Positions 35,650 through 46,419 of a DNA stretch of 63,415 nt are shown one piece after another. The DNA lies in assembly GCA_013812655.1 (NCBI GenBank), contig JACCTC010000440.1, positions 1 through 63,415 of the forward strand. The letters are read 5' to 3'. The stretch is from Deltaproteobacteria bacterium (GTDB lineage: Bacteria > Myxococcota_A > Polyangia > Haliangiales > Haliangiaceae). Under the pieces are notes generated by a model, which was not told the origin of the DNA, ran no database searches, and worked only from the letters and a program-made list of their open reading frames with translations. The position numbers and the translations under genes were made by a program. The stretch's first letter is position 1, and each line of letters starts with the position of its first letter.

Positions 35650-35825
35650 TCGTCGGACGCGCCTCCCTGCTCTCGGCTTCGTGCTGTGCGCCATGACGGC
35701 GACCTCGCACGCGATGTCAGACCAGCCATCAACAGGGAGGCCGCGGTCGATCGAGATGAGGTGGCCATCACGCCGGATCGGCGCAGCACGGGGGCACAAA
35801 TTTCAAAGGACGGTAGGGTGTGAGT

Positions 35826-36599
35826 ATGGGATTCGCAACAACAACGTCAAAGACCACCAAGCGCGATCTGGGACGAACCGGCGTCGCGACGACTCCAATC
35901 GCCATCCGCTCGAAGATCAGCCTTCCCAAGGGGTTCGAGGCGGTCGTTCGCGAACGACTCGGCAGGCAGGTTGGTTACGCCGGAACCTTGGTCGAGCGTG
36001 GCACGGTGCGCTTCGAGGACGTCAACGGTCCTCGCGGCGGTGTTGATACGCTGTGCCGGATCAAGCTCGTGCTGAGTGGCCGGCCGTCGATCCAGGTCCA
36101 GAAGCAAGGGACGAACGCCGAGGAGGCGCTCGCGGCAACGCTCCCTGCACTCAAGGTGTTCGTCGAGCGAACCTCGGGCAAGCACGGGCTACGTGCCCGA
36201 CGACGCAAGGGCACGTCGGGCGGATCGCCGCGCCCCGCGGTGACCGATGACGCGGGCGAGATCATCGGACGGCGCGTAGGGCGTGGAGTCGACGCAATGG
36301 ATCAGGCACTCGCTCGGCCCGAGAAGATCCGGCGCGATGCGTACATCGACACCGCCGCACCGGGTGTGAGCGAGACGGGACGCAAAGCTGGTGGCCCGGC
36401 GACGGCGCGCCGCAACTCGCGTGCGAGCGACGACCGTGCGACGTCAGCGCTCGAGGACTCGCGGACAAAGCCGTCGCGCAAGTCGACGCGGCGCTCGGCC
36501 AACCATGGCAAAACAAGCCATGGCAAAGAGCGGGCAGCAGTAGCTCGCACGACCAGCGCATCTGCAAAGGCTCACCGCGCGATCGCACGCCGGCGGTGA
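35826..36599 (+). CDS. HPF/RaiA-like ribosome-associated protein with basic tail
   Basis: About 257 residues. The segment LPKGFEAVVRERLGRQVG, GTVRFEDVNGPRGGVDTLCR, IKLVLSGRPSIQVQ, NAEEALAATLPALKVFVER matches the hibernation-promoting factor fold (D-x-NGPRGG-x-D signature). After about residue 115 the protein becomes a long Lys/Arg/Ala/Ser-rich, disordered tail resembling histone H1-type tails (SRKSTRRSANHGKTSHGK). HPFs inactivate ribosomes in stationary phase; the tail could bind RNA or DNA. A GTG at 35820 just upstream is an alternative start. It stands alone. Confidence 0.8.
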   Translation: MGFATTTSKTTKRDLGRTGVATTPIAIRSKISLPKGFEAVVRERLGRQVGYAGTLVERGTVRFEDVNGPRGGVDTLCRIKLVLSGRPSIQVQKQGTNAEEALAATLPALKVFVERTSGKHGLRARRRKGTSGGSPRPAVTDDAGEIIGRRVGRGVDAMDQALARPEKIRRDAYIDTAAPGVSETGRKAGGPATARRNSRASDDRATSALEDSRTKPSRKSTRRSANHGKTSHGKERAAVARTTSASAKAHRAIARRR

Positions 36600-36658
36600 C
36601 CTTCAACGGCTCGAGCTGCTCCGCGAGCCGGGGATGCGCATCGCCATCTCGGGCAACG

Positions 36659-38254
36659 TCATGCCGGTGCGAGTGACGACGGTCGGGACCGTCGGACGTA
36701 CGCGATGTACTCGAAGGCCACGAACGCGACGCTGCCGAGCGAATAACACGCGACCGCCGCGTAGGTAGTGGGCGGAAGCATGAGCACGTCGGGGCGCGGG
36801 ACGGCCGCCGTGAAGGGTGGCCCGGTGATCACCCACATGAGCGCTGCGGGCACAAGCATCACGATGGTCCCTACGAGAACGAGCCCAGCGGCTGCGGCAA
36901 CGCGATCCGAAGCTCGCGCCCGGTGCGCGACCATGATCCATCCAATCACGACGTAGACCGCGGCAGCGACCATCCCGTACTTGAACAGCTGCGTCGCCAG
37001 AGTTCCGGCGGGCGGGACCATCGACGGCGTCAGCATGTGTTCGAGGGACAGGACCATTGCGTAGAACGTCAGTGGGAAGGCCGGCACGGCTACCAAGAGG
37101 ACGCGCAGATCTATCAGCACGTGCGCTCGACGGGCGGCCCACACCGTCAGTGTGATCAACGTGGCGAGGACGAGCATGCTCGCCCCGCCTCGCTGGAGCC
37201 GGGTGCTCCAGGACTCCTCTTCGGATCTCCGCTGCACCGCGGACGTCACCTGGTTGATCGCCTTGATCCGGGTGATGTCGGCGTGGCGGATCGCATCGCG
37301 CTCGACGATCCCGATCGCGAGTGAATCGATCATCGCGAGCCCCAGCGCATGGCGAGGCATCGGGATCCCGAGCAACGCGCAGATCGTCGGAGCCACGTCG
37401 ATGATCTGGGCACGGACCAGTGGTGCGCCCGCCCGGAAGCCGGCCCCCGCGAGGATGAGCGGGACCGTCATCACCTCCGGTTCGAGACCTCCATGACCAC
37501 CGTCGTCGATGTGCCCATGATCTGCGACGACGATGACGCTGTCGCGCTGCAGGTCGACCTTGCGAAGGACGCGTTCCAGCATCGCATTGACCCTCCCGAC
37601 CGCATCAGCGTACTCGTCGGACGCACCACCATGTGCGTGACCCGCGATATCGACCGCGCCGATCAGGACCGCGACGAGGTCATCGGGGCCATCGAGGCTG
37701 GTGAGGATCGCGGTCTCGAGGTCGGCCTCGCGCGGCACGACCGGCGAGTGATCGACATGCGCACCGAACATCACGCGTGGGCCGGTCGCTATTTGGCTGA
37801 CGAACGACACCCCAAGCCCGGCCTGCTTGGCACGCTTCGGCGCACTATCGAGCGGCACCGGTAGGTCGTAGTCGTTGCTGCGAACGCCACTCCACTGCGG
37901 CGGAACGCCGGCGACGATCGAGACGTAGTTCGGCCGCGACATCGAGGGGTAGTGCGACGACGCTTCGGCATCGACGCCAACCGCGCGCAGCTGGTTCAGG
38001 GTCGACATCGTCCGCGATGCGTCGAGGCGAAGGCCGTCGACGATGATCAGGACCACTCGCCCGGTCAGCCGACGACTCGGGCTGGAGACACCGATCTCGG
38101 CGTCTGCGAGAGGAGGCCTGGCCAGGTTCAACGACGGGATGAACGACGTGGCCTCGCGTGCCGCGTAGAGCCCGAGGCCGCAGACCAGGAGCCCGAGCAC
38201 GATCAGGATGGTCGCGCTCGAGCGTAGGGACACGCGCGCTTGTAGCACGGCCAC
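36659..38254 (-). CDS. Alkaline-phosphatase-superfamily membrane protein
   Basis: A 531-residue protein: N-terminal signal anchor (ATILIVLGLLVCGLGLYAA), then a metallo-phospho/phosphonate-transferase domain (about 65-340) and four or five C-terminal transmembrane helices. Superfamily metal and nucleophile regions are visible: VVLIIVDGLRLD, SHYPSMSRPNYVSIVAG (Ser/Thr nucleophile), VDIAGHAHGG and VVADHGHIDDGGHGG. The layout resembles type I phosphodiesterases and GPI-ethanolaminephosphate transferase-like proteins. Its active site faces the periplasm, so it may modify lipids or glycans there. It diverges from nhaA. Confidence 0.85.
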   Translation of the reverse strand: MAVLQARVSLRSSATILIVLGLLVCGLGLYAAREATSFIPSLNLARPPLADAEIGVSSPSRRLTGRVVLIIVDGLRLDASRTMSTLNQLRAVGVDAEASSHYPSMSRPNYVSIVAGVPPQWSGVRSNDYDLPVPLDSAPKRAKQAGLGVSFVSQIATGPRVMFGAHVDHSPVVPREADLETAILTSLDGPDDLVAVLIGAVDIAGHAHGGASDEYADAVGRVNAMLERVLRKVDLQRDSVIVVADHGHIDDGGHGGLEPEVMTVPLILAGAGFRAGAPLVRAQIIDVAPTICALLGIPMPRHALGLAMIDSLAIGIVERDAIRHADITRIKAINQVTSAVQRRSEEESWSTRLQRGGASMLVLATLITLTVWAARRAHVLIDLRVLLVAVPAFPLTFYAMVLSLEHMLTPSMVPPAGTLATQLFKYGMVAAAVYVVIGWIMVAHRARASDRVAAAAGLVLVGTIVMLVPAALMWVITGPPFTAAVPRPDVLMLPPTTYAAVACYSLGSVAFVAFEYIAYVRRSRPSSLAPA

Positions 38255-38328
38255 CAGCTCGCACTGCGAACCGAACGGTGGCTGGAGCTCTATGTGTCCG
38301 AGTGTGAGGTTGCGATAGTCGTGCGGTC

Positions 38329-39645
38329 ATGGATGTCCCCACATCGTTGCCTGCTCGGCCGGTCACCCGCCTGACGCGACCGTTCGTCCGCTTCATGCAC
38401 CTCCAGGCCTCGGGCGGCATCGTGCTGCTGGCAGCGACGATGATTGCGCTGATCCTGGCGAACACGTCACTCGCCACGGACTACGCAGCGTTCTGGAATC
38501 GAACGTTCACCGTCGGAGTCTCGGGCGCCGAGCTGTCCTACCCGCTCTGGTACTGGGTCAACGATGGGTTGATGGCGATCTTCTTCTTCGTCATCGGCCT
38601 CGAGATCAAGCGCGAGCTGATCTGGGGAGAGCTGCGCGACCGGCGCAACGTGGTCCTCCCGGCGATCGCGGCGCTCGGTGGCGCGATCGTGCCCGTGGCG
38701 ATCTACCTTCTCCTCCAGCCGTCGCTCCCCGGGCGTTCGGGGTGGGCGGTGCCCATGGCAACGGACATCGCCTTCGTCGTGGGTTGCCTCGCGGTCCTCG
38801 GCTCGCGCGTCCCACCGGCGCTCAAGATCTTCATGCTGTCGCTGGCGATCATCGACGACATCCTCGCGGTCATCATCATCGCGGCGGTCTTCAGCTCCTC
38901 GATCGACGTGATCTGGCTCGGCGGCGCCATCGCCGGGCTCGCGATCGTGATCCTGCTCGACAAGCTCGCCGTCCGCCGGATCGGGCTCTACGTCCTCGTC
39001 GGGGTCGTCGTCTGGTTGTGCACGCTGAAGTCCGGCATCCATCCGACCGTGGCAGGCGTGTTACTGGGGCTTTTGACCCCCGCCCGAGCGTGGATCCGGA
39101 AGGACACCCTGGTCGAGGTGATCGACAGTGTCGCTTCGCCGCTGCGCACCTCCGACGAGCGCTCCCAGGAACAGCGTGACGCCGTCGAGACGCTCTCGTT
39201 CGCGGCGACCGAGGCTGTGTCGCCGCTGGAGCGGCTGGAGCACAGCCTCCACGCCTGGGTCGCGTTTGCGATCATGCCGGTGTTCGCGCTCGCCAATGCC
39301 GGCGTGCCTGTGAGCCTGCAAGGAGTGCAGCAACCGGTCGCGCTCGCGGTGGTCGCGGGCCTCGCACTCGGGAAGCCGATCGGGATCGTGGGAGCGTCGT
39401 GGCTCGCGGTGAAGCTCGGGCTCGCGCGCATGCCAGAGCGCACGTCGTGGCCGTCCCTCCTGGGGGCCGCATGGCTCGGGGGCATCGGCTTCACGATGGC
39501 CTTGTTCGTCGCCTCGCTGTCGCTGACAGGTCCCGTTCTCGAGATCGCAAAAAGCGGAATCCTCGTGGGGTCCGCACTCAGCCTGATCGGCGGGATGGCG
39601 GTCCTCGCATGGGTGCTGCCTCGGCAACCCGCCGCCGGGGCGTGA
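38329..39645 (+). CDS. nhaA: Na+/H+ antiporter NhaA
   Basis: A 438-residue protein with about 12 transmembrane helices and the diagnostic NhaA stretches: FFVIGLEIKRELI, PMATDIAFVVGCLAVLG, LAIIDDILAVIII (the two ion-binding aspartates) and GGIGFTMALFVASLSL. It exports Na+ (or Li+) against two protons and controls pH and salt tolerance. Helices and the IIDD site are complete and length is typical (388 in E. coli, longer in many bacteria). It pairs in this neighbourhood with a KefB-like antiporter. Confidence 0.95.
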   Translation: MDVPTSLPARPVTRLTRPFVRFMHLQASGGIVLLAATMIALILANTSLATDYAAFWNRTFTVGVSGAELSYPLWYWVNDGLMAIFFFVIGLEIKRELIWGELRDRRNVVLPAIAALGGAIVPVAIYLLLQPSLPGRSGWAVPMATDIAFVVGCLAVLGSRVPPALKIFMLSLAIIDDILAVIIIAAVFSSSIDVIWLGGAIAGLAIVILLDKLAVRRIGLYVLVGVVVWLCTLKSGIHPTVAGVLLGLLTPARAWIRKDTLVEVIDSVASPLRTSDERSQEQRDAVETLSFAATEAVSPLERLEHSLHAWVAFAIMPVFALANAGVPVSLQGVQQPVALAVVAGLALGKPIGIVGASWLAVKLGLARMPERTSWPSLLGAAWLGGIGFTMALFVASLSLTGPVLEIAKSGILVGSALSLIGGMAVLAWVLPRQPAAGA

Positions 39646-39752
39646 ACCTGACAGCGCGTGTTCCTTTCAGCATCGTGAAGTGCCTGCTCGCATGGGGGCA
39701 CCTTCGATGCCCGCGCTGCGGTTCCTGATGGAAGTGTTGATAGAGTTTCGCC

Positions 39753-40229
39753 ATGACACCCGAGATGTTGAATGCGATCGCACGTGGTGTTCGTGATGGT
39801 GTCGTGTTCCGTGCCGGTGCATCCGATGTCGAGCTCCGCATGCTCGAGGAACGGATCGGGCTTGCGCTGCCGGACGAGCTGCGTGCGTTCTACTTGGCGC
39901 ACGACGGAGCCGAAGGCATCGGCGTCGCCACGAACGACGACCTGCTTGCGGTCGGTCAGATCATGGAGAGCTGGATGGTGCTTTGCGACGTGTGGAGCGA
40001 GATCGATGCAGAGCCCGGGATGTGGAGCGCGCTGTGGCTGCCGGTCACCGACGATGGTGGCGGGAGCTTTTTGTGTGTCGACCTTGGTGCCGGCGCCGGC
40101 GAAACGCCAGTGCTTCGCTACCTTCACGGCGAGCCCGAGCGTCCGCGGATTGCCAGCTCATTCACACAGTGGCTCGCCACCGTGGAGTGGACGTGTCGAG
40201 CTCTCGAACCCGACGCGAGCGGTTCGTAG
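39753..40229 (+). CDS. SMI1/KNR4 (SUKH) family protein
   Basis: A 158-residue protein with the SUKH pattern: EERIGLALPDELRAFYLAHDGAEG near the N-terminus, ALWLPVTDDGGGSFLCVDLG and SSFTQWLATVEW at the end. SUKH proteins often act as immunity proteins against polymorphic toxins, but many stand alone. No toxin gene adjoins it here, though a short possible remnant lies downstream on the opposite strand. Start ATG 39753. Confidence 0.85.
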   Translation: MTPEMLNAIARGVRDGVVFRAGASDVELRMLEERIGLALPDELRAFYLAHDGAEGIGVATNDDLLAVGQIMESWMVLCDVWSEIDAEPGMWSALWLPVTDDGGGSFLCVDLGAGAGETPVLRYLHGEPERPRIASSFTQWLATVEWTCRALEPDASGS

Positions 40230-40409
40230 GGCGACAGCGGCGGCGCGCAGCGAAGCGCCATGCTTCACCAAGCCGCGTAGCGAGCCGACCGCTGGATTGC
40301 CGGCTTCCTCGTCCTCGAGCTGCGCTTGCGCCGAGGAGATCGCGCGATCGAGCGACGCTGGCGAGTCGTAACGATACGTACCGTAAAATCGGATCAGCTG
40401 AGGCGGCAT
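40158..40409 (-). CDS. Uncertain small ORF or gene fragment
   Basis: An 83-codon minus-strand frame from ATG 40409. The first about 30 codons (LIRFYGTYRYDSPASLDRAI, then SAQAQLEDEEAG) look like genuine protein sequence, a strand followed by a helix. After that the translation becomes Arg/Ala-rich and runs antisense into the SUKH gene. It may be the broken start of a longer gene. I do not recognise the family. Confidence 0.35.
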   Translation of the reverse strand: MPPQLIRFYGTYRYDSPASLDRAISSAQAQLEDEEAGNPAVGSLRGLVKHGASLRAAAVALRTARVGFESSTRPLHGGEPLCE

Positions 40410-40710
40410 GCCGACCTTTGTACGGATCGCGGACCGATGACTGAGCTCCGCATCGACACCGAGCCTGGAGACGCCGCGTGGCAGCGAAGCCAGGGCTGTG
40501 TGACAGCGGGGCGACGACACGTTATGAAGATCCTGTCCTGTGCCAATCGTTTGGCGCCGAGCTCGACCACGAACGAGCTCGCGTACGTGCCGCAGAGCTT
40601 ACGAAGCGAACCGCGCCCGGCTTCGTTCAGGAGATCGCCCAACAGCTCGGTGGACCGAAACCCACCTCCTCGAGTTGTGTCTACCGTCGTGATGCGTTCC
40701 CCTCGCAAAA
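40410..40710. other. Intergenic stretch with no supported gene
   Basis: About 300 bp between the fragment and the outer-membrane protein gene. Open frames on both strands (40394-40708 minus, 40478-40714 plus) have weak, conflicting coding character and no family resemblance. It may be the rest of a decayed gene. Confidence 0.4.
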
Positions 40711-42150
<1,440 letters not shown>

Positions 42151-42157
42151 GCGATCC

Positions 42158-42178
42158 AATCGCCGAGCTCGGCCGATT
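42158..42178. terminator. Palindromic terminator candidate between convergent genes
   Basis: CCGAGCTCGG is a perfect palindrome flanked by AATCG and CGATT (one bulged C), forming a dyad of about 20 bp between the converging outer-membrane protein and YdbT-like genes. Confidence 0.45.
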
Positions 42179-42190
42179 CGCGCGGCCCCG

Positions 42191-43621
42191 CTACCAGCGG
42201 AATTCTGTTCGCGCCGCTGCGACCGCGATCGTCGCGTGCAGCTGCGCCGCGGTCTCGTACGGTAGGTAAGGGATCGCGATCGACGTGCCCGCCGTGTCGA
42301 CGTCGAGGCGCGCCATCGCGTGACGGCGATCGAACGGTGACTCCGCGAGCGAGACGACTTGCACTTTCGCACGGCGCACGAGGGTCGTGCGTCGCCACAG
42401 CCAGCCGCGGCGGATGGCGAACGCGTCATCGTCGATCGCCCACCGCGAGTGGCGCATATACGCGCGCGCGTGGATCGCGGCGAGCGCGACCAGCGCGAAC
42501 AGGATGCCGAAGGACCACCACCACGCGACGACGATCGCGGACAGGGCCGCGATCGGGAGCGCGATCAGGACGGAGCGCATGAAGACGCGGCGCCCCGCGC
42601 GTGGCGCGAGCGGTTGCCATGCGAGCTTGTCGAGCGCGAGGTCAGGTACGACGTCGTGGAGGAGCTGAGGCAGCGCCGCCGCCGGCAGGATCGGCGCAAG
42701 CCGCGCGCGCTCCATCTCGGCCTGGCCGCCGGAGCCGCCTGCCGATGCGATGTCGACCGCCACGCGGCCGAGCGAGCGATGGAACGGGCCTTCCGCGACC
42801 GTCACGCTCTGGATGCGGCGGAGCGGGATGGTGGTGGTGATGCGCGTGAGTAGGCCGTACACGGTCTGCACGCTGTCTCCGTCGAACCGCACGCGGAAAT
42901 CGTAGAAGCGTACGATCGCCCATGCGACGGACAACGTCGCGATCACGACGAGCAGCGCGGAGATCGCGACGGCGATGCGGAACGGATCGAGCGTGTCGAT
43001 ACCGAGCGCCCACGTGATGAGGCCGCGCACGAGCTCACTCGGACCGGAGACGCGCGATAGCCCGAGCTCCCAGACGAGACCCAGGCCGCCGGCAAACAGC
43101 GCGATGCCCCGTAGCTCGACGAGCCCGGCGAGCACGAGCTCGCGAAGAGGGACCGCGATCACATCGCGATGTGCGGGTGCCGAAGCCGGCAGTTCTTGGC
43201 CACGAACCCGCTCGCGCATGGCGTCGAGGTCAGACGTGCGGATCGCGCGGAGCACGCCCTCGGGCTCGGAGCCGCCGCCGGTCTGAATGCGTACCTCGAC
43301 GACTCCGAAGAGCCGGTGGATGACATGTTGCGAGACGTCGAAGTTATGGATGCGCGCGTAAGGCACGTGGCGTTCGCTGCGAAACACGATGCCACTTCGG
43401 ATCACGAGCTCGCCGTCGCCGAGCTGGTAGCGGAACGTCGCGTACTGGAGCAGACCATGGAGCACGATGAACGCGAGCACGGCCGCAAACACGTACGCCC
43501 ACACGTCATTGCCGCGCCCCATGCCGATCACGGCCAGGACGAGCGGCAGCGCGAGACTCTTGATGTGCTTGCCTGCGCCGAACAGGATCGCCGACGGGTG
43601 CAAGCGGCGATCAGCCAGCAT
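42191..43621 (-). CDS. Membrane protein with bacterial PH (bPH2) domains, YdbT-like
   Basis: About 476 residues from ATG 43621. There are three bPH2-type units, each preceded by paired transmembrane helices: FRYQLGDGELVIRSGIVFR-type strand-turn motifs recur as RVRFDGDSVQTVYGLLTRIT and AIDDDAFAIRRGWLWRRTT, each followed by RRIQSV or KVQVV strands. This matches YdbT (multiple PF03703 domains). It overlaps the upstream YdbS-like gene by 11 bp. The pair is widespread; the function is not firmly known. Confidence 0.88.
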   Translation of the reverse strand: MLADRRLHPSAILFGAGKHIKSLALPLVLAVIGMGRGNDVWAYVFAAVLAFIVLHGLLQYATFRYQLGDGELVIRSGIVFRSERHVPYARIHNFDVSQHVIHRLFGVVEVRIQTGGGSEPEGVLRAIRTSDLDAMRERVRGQELPASAPAHRDVIAVPLRELVLAGLVELRGIALFAGGLGLVWELGLSRVSGPSELVRGLITWALGIDTLDPFRIAVAISALLVVIATLSVAWAIVRFYDFRVRFDGDSVQTVYGLLTRITTTIPLRRIQSVTVAEGPFHRSLGRVAVDIASAGGSGGQAEMERARLAPILPAAALPQLLHDVVPDLALDKLAWQPLAPRAGRRVFMRSVLIALPIAALSAIVVAWWWSFGILFALVALAAIHARAYMRHSRWAIDDDAFAIRRGWLWRRTTLVRRAKVQVVSLAESPFDRRHAMARLDVDTAGTSIAIPYLPYETAAQLHATIAVAAARTEFRW

Positions 43622-44144
43622 CCAGATGCTCGCGTGGCAGCAAGTGTTCGCGGATGTCGAGCGCGGTCTGATGAGCGAGCCCGCCAAGCGTGACGCGCGC
43701 GTGCTCGGTACCCGCCGTGTGGATCACCAGCGTCGCGAGCCCGTATCGACGCTCGAGCGGACTCTGTGCGACGTCGGTGTGCTGCACGCGCGAGCGCGGA
43801 ACCTTCCGCACGTGACGCCACAGTACGCCGCCGCGGATCTCGAGCACCTGGATGTCGACGCTGTATGCCGCGTGACGGAACTCGAGCTCCGGCCAGCGAT
43901 GTGCAAGCCACGCAAATGCGATCGTCATGACCAGCCACGCAGCCGCGAACACAGCGAGCCAGACGACCTGGATCGGCGCAAACACGGCGACGAGGGCGAG
44001 CGCGACGAAACCGGCGATCGACAGCGTCGCGGTAGTGAGGTAGCCGACGATCCGTTCGACCCGGATGAACCGCGGATCGAGCTGATGGCGAGCGCCGTCC
44101 GCGAGCATCGATCGCACAGTGAGTCCGCACCGCGCGACGGTCAA
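43611..44144 (-). CDS. Membrane protein with one bPH2 domain, YdbS-like
   Basis: About 165-177 residues. Two transmembrane helices (about 30-75) precede a single bPH2 domain: HAAYSVDIQVLEIRGGVLWR, KVPRSRVQHTDVAQSPLERR, GLATLVIHTAGTEHARVTLG and IREHLL. The likely start is the internal ATG at 44108 (LADGARHQLDPRF); 44144 would add 12 residues. It is the first gene of a two-gene operon with the YdbT-like gene, the usual ydbS-ydbT order. Confidence 0.88.
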   Translation of the reverse strand: MTVARCGLTVRSMLADGARHQLDPRFIRVERIVGYLTTATLSIAGFVALALVAVFAPIQVVWLAVFAAAWLVMTIAFAWLAHRWPELEFRHAAYSVDIQVLEIRGGVLWRHVRKVPRSRVQHTDVAQSPLERRYGLATLVIHTAGTEHARVTLGGLAHQTALDIREHLLPREHLDAG

Positions 44145-44455
44145 GGAGGTGAATGCATCGCGTCAACGGTGGGCGCGAAGCCGAAGCGTCCGCACCCCGC
44201 AACCACGAGGCCCAGCGCAATGCTGCGGCGCGACACGCTCGCTACCACGCATGCTCGAGCTCATCCGGCACCGGCACCCCCAGTCGCCAGTGGACAGCGG
44301 GCTTGCCTGTAGAGGCCGTGCACGTGGTGCGCAGGGTTGCTGGGTTGAGCGATGACGAGGGAGACGATCGGGGAGTCGAGGCTCCAGAGAATGGGCGAAG
44401 TGGAACGTGCTCCCCCACCAACATGCCTGGTTCGCTGCGTGCACGAGGCGGCGGC
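44145..44455. other. Intergenic region between the divergent YdbS-like and lipoprotein genes
   Basis: About 310 bp that must hold promoters for both neighbours. An open frame continues through it in phase with the lipoprotein gene but its composition (His/Arg/Ser-rich) is non-coding. No repeat, RNA or clear operator was seen. Confidence 0.5.
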
Positions 44456-45586
44456 GTGCGTGACCAATCGATGCTCCTGTTCCTTTCCCTGTCCATGACC
44501 GTCGCTTGCACGGTCGGCGAGGCGCCTGATGGCGTCGCGCAGCCGAACCTGCTCGTACTCGAGGAGGACATCGCGGCGCGTATGACGGTGGGCGCGAACC
44601 AGCTGTCGATCGCCGGCAACGCGGGCGAGCTCGCGAACGTGCGACCGGGCGACGTCGTGGTGTCGAATGGACCGGAGCCGTTTCTGCGCAAGGTCGTGCG
44701 CGTGAGATCCGACGCCGGACAGCTCGCACTCGAGACCGTGCCAGCCGCGCTTACCGACGCGATCCTCGAGGGTCACGCGCACTCGAACCGTGACCTGCTC
44801 TCCGAGCCGGTGCCCCAGACGCCGGGCCAGCCCGAGCTGATCATTCCCATCGAGAGGCTCGCGCTCGATTTCGGCGGGACGAAGCTCCTCGACGAAGCTG
44901 GGCTGCAGGTCAGCGTGAATCGCGGCACGGTCAGCTTCCGGCCGTACGTCGACGTCGATCTGCAGATCGAGGACGGCAGCCTGGCAAGCTTCCACGCGAT
45001 CCTCCACGGCGAGCTCGAGGCCTCGATCGGCGTGACGATCAACAGCGAGCGTAGCTTCAGCCGTGGGTTCTCGAAGACGTTGTGGGAATCACCGGCGTAC
45101 AAGGCCACGCAGTACATCGGCAACATCCCGGTGGTCGAGGTCGTGCGGGTGTCGCTGGTCCTGACCGGCGAGGCTCACTCCTCGGTCCGCGGCCGCGTCG
45201 ACCTCGGGTCGGCCAAGGCGAAGGCGAGTCTCGAGGCGGGCGCGTCGTATGCCGATGGTCGCTGGCGCGCCGTCGCCGACCCTTCGATCGCGTTCGAGAC
45301 ACGCGGTCCCGTTTTCGAAGCGGGCGCCACGGCAGGCGTATCGGTGCGGCTGACGACGCGCGTCGACGTGAAGTTCTATGACATCGCGGGGCCGCACGTG
45401 ATCGTCGGCGCGTACGCGAGAACCGAGCTCCGGGATAGCTACGAGGACGGGCTCAGCTGGACAGGTCGCGCCGGCATGGACGCCACCTTCGGCGGGAACG
45501 TCGCGGTGCTCGGCGAGACGCTGGCGTCCTACGAGCGGAAGCTCTTCGACCTCGGCCGTGACTTCGCTCCGATCCCGGCGCGATGA
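44456..45586 (+). CDS. Beta-rich lipoprotein of unknown function
   Basis: From GTG 44456 (or ATG 44471) the signal MLLFLSLSMTVAC is a lipoprotein signal with the lipobox cysteine. The mature part is about 355 residues of mixed strands: a domain starting LLVLEEDIAARMTVGANQLS with GDVVVSNGPEPFLRKVVRV, and a long beta region (RGTVSFRPYVDVDLQIED, ASIGVTINSERSFSR, GVSVRLTTRVDVKFYD). A repeated alternation suggests a beta-helix or lipid-binding sandwich. No family is recognised. It converges on the broken hybrid kinase with six bases between stops. Confidence 0.7.
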   Translation: MRDQSMLLFLSLSMTVACTVGEAPDGVAQPNLLVLEEDIAARMTVGANQLSIAGNAGELANVRPGDVVVSNGPEPFLRKVVRVRSDAGQLALETVPAALTDAILEGHAHSNRDLLSEPVPQTPGQPELIIPIERLALDFGGTKLLDEAGLQVSVNRGTVSFRPYVDVDLQIEDGSLASFHAILHGELEASIGVTINSERSFSRGFSKTLWESPAYKATQYIGNIPVVEVVRVSLVLTGEAHSSVRGRVDLGSAKAKASLEAGASYADGRWRAVADPSIAFETRGPVFEAGATAGVSVRLTTRVDVKFYDIAGPHVIVGAYARTELRDSYEDGLSWTGRAGMDATFGGNVAVLGETLASYERKLFDLGRDFAPIPAR

Positions 45587-45592
45587 CTGCAC

Positions 45593-46299
45593 TCAGCCGG
45601 GCTCGTTCGCTCGCGGCTTTGCCGAGGCCAGCAGTGCCCGGAGCGTGGCCGCGTCGAGAGGTTTGTCCAGGCACGAGGTCTGGATCGATCGCACGAACTG
45701 CTGCGCACGTTGGGTGAACGCGCCGCCCGTCATGAAGTGCAGACGCGACAGGAGCTCGGGCCGTGTCTGCGCGAGTGCAGCGTGCACCTCGATACCGGTC
45801 AGCTCGGGCATCATGAGGTCGCACAGGATCAGATCGAAATCCTCGCCAGCTTCGAGGAGCGCGAGCGCCTGCCGCGAGCTCGTCAGTAATGTGACCTCGG
45901 CGGTGTCGCGCAGGAGGCGCTTGATCATGCGGCCGATCGGCGCCTCGTCGTCGATGACCAGCACGCGTGGAGTCGCGAGGGCGACGCGCTCCACGGCAGG
46001 GAACGTGACCGTCACCTTCGTCCCCACGCCGAGCTCGCTCGAGATCGTGATCTCGCCACCGAGCTGCCAGCGACTTCGCCGAGGACCTCGAGGATCGTCC
46101 GGCCGATCAGTGCATGCGCAGGCAGGGCAAGCAGGGCTGGATCGTCCGCCCACGCGTTGACATAGCGGACGTGCTCGTCGAACTCGAGCACGATCCCCCC
46201 GATGCAGCCGACCAGCGTCAGGAGACGCTGATCGTTTGCGACGTTCTCTGAGGATGGACGATTCGGGAGCGAAGCGGGCATCGGCAACGGGGTCACCAT
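45593..46299 (-). pseudogene. Hybrid histidine kinase with internal deletion and frameshift
   Basis: The first frame (from 46299) encodes a PAS-like segment: LLTLVGCIGGIVLEFDEHVR, then RTILEVLGEVA. The sequence then jumps, near 46070 and in another frame, straight to the end of a HATPase domain (LGGEITISSELGVGTKVTVTF) followed by a complete receiver (VLVIDDEAPIGRM, LILCDLMMPELTG, SCLDKPLD). The HisKA domain and most of the HATPase are missing, so about 1 kb was deleted. The receiver may still be translated if a downstream start is used. Confidence 0.8.
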
Positions 46300-46419
46300 C
46301 GCTCATGAAGTCGACCGGTTTCCTGGAGGCTGTAGACCCAACTTGCACACGCTCGAGCAGCCGGCCCGCGTGAGGCGTCGCGACGTCTTCCGGGCTATGG
46401 TGAGTCTGGGAGTGGCGTC

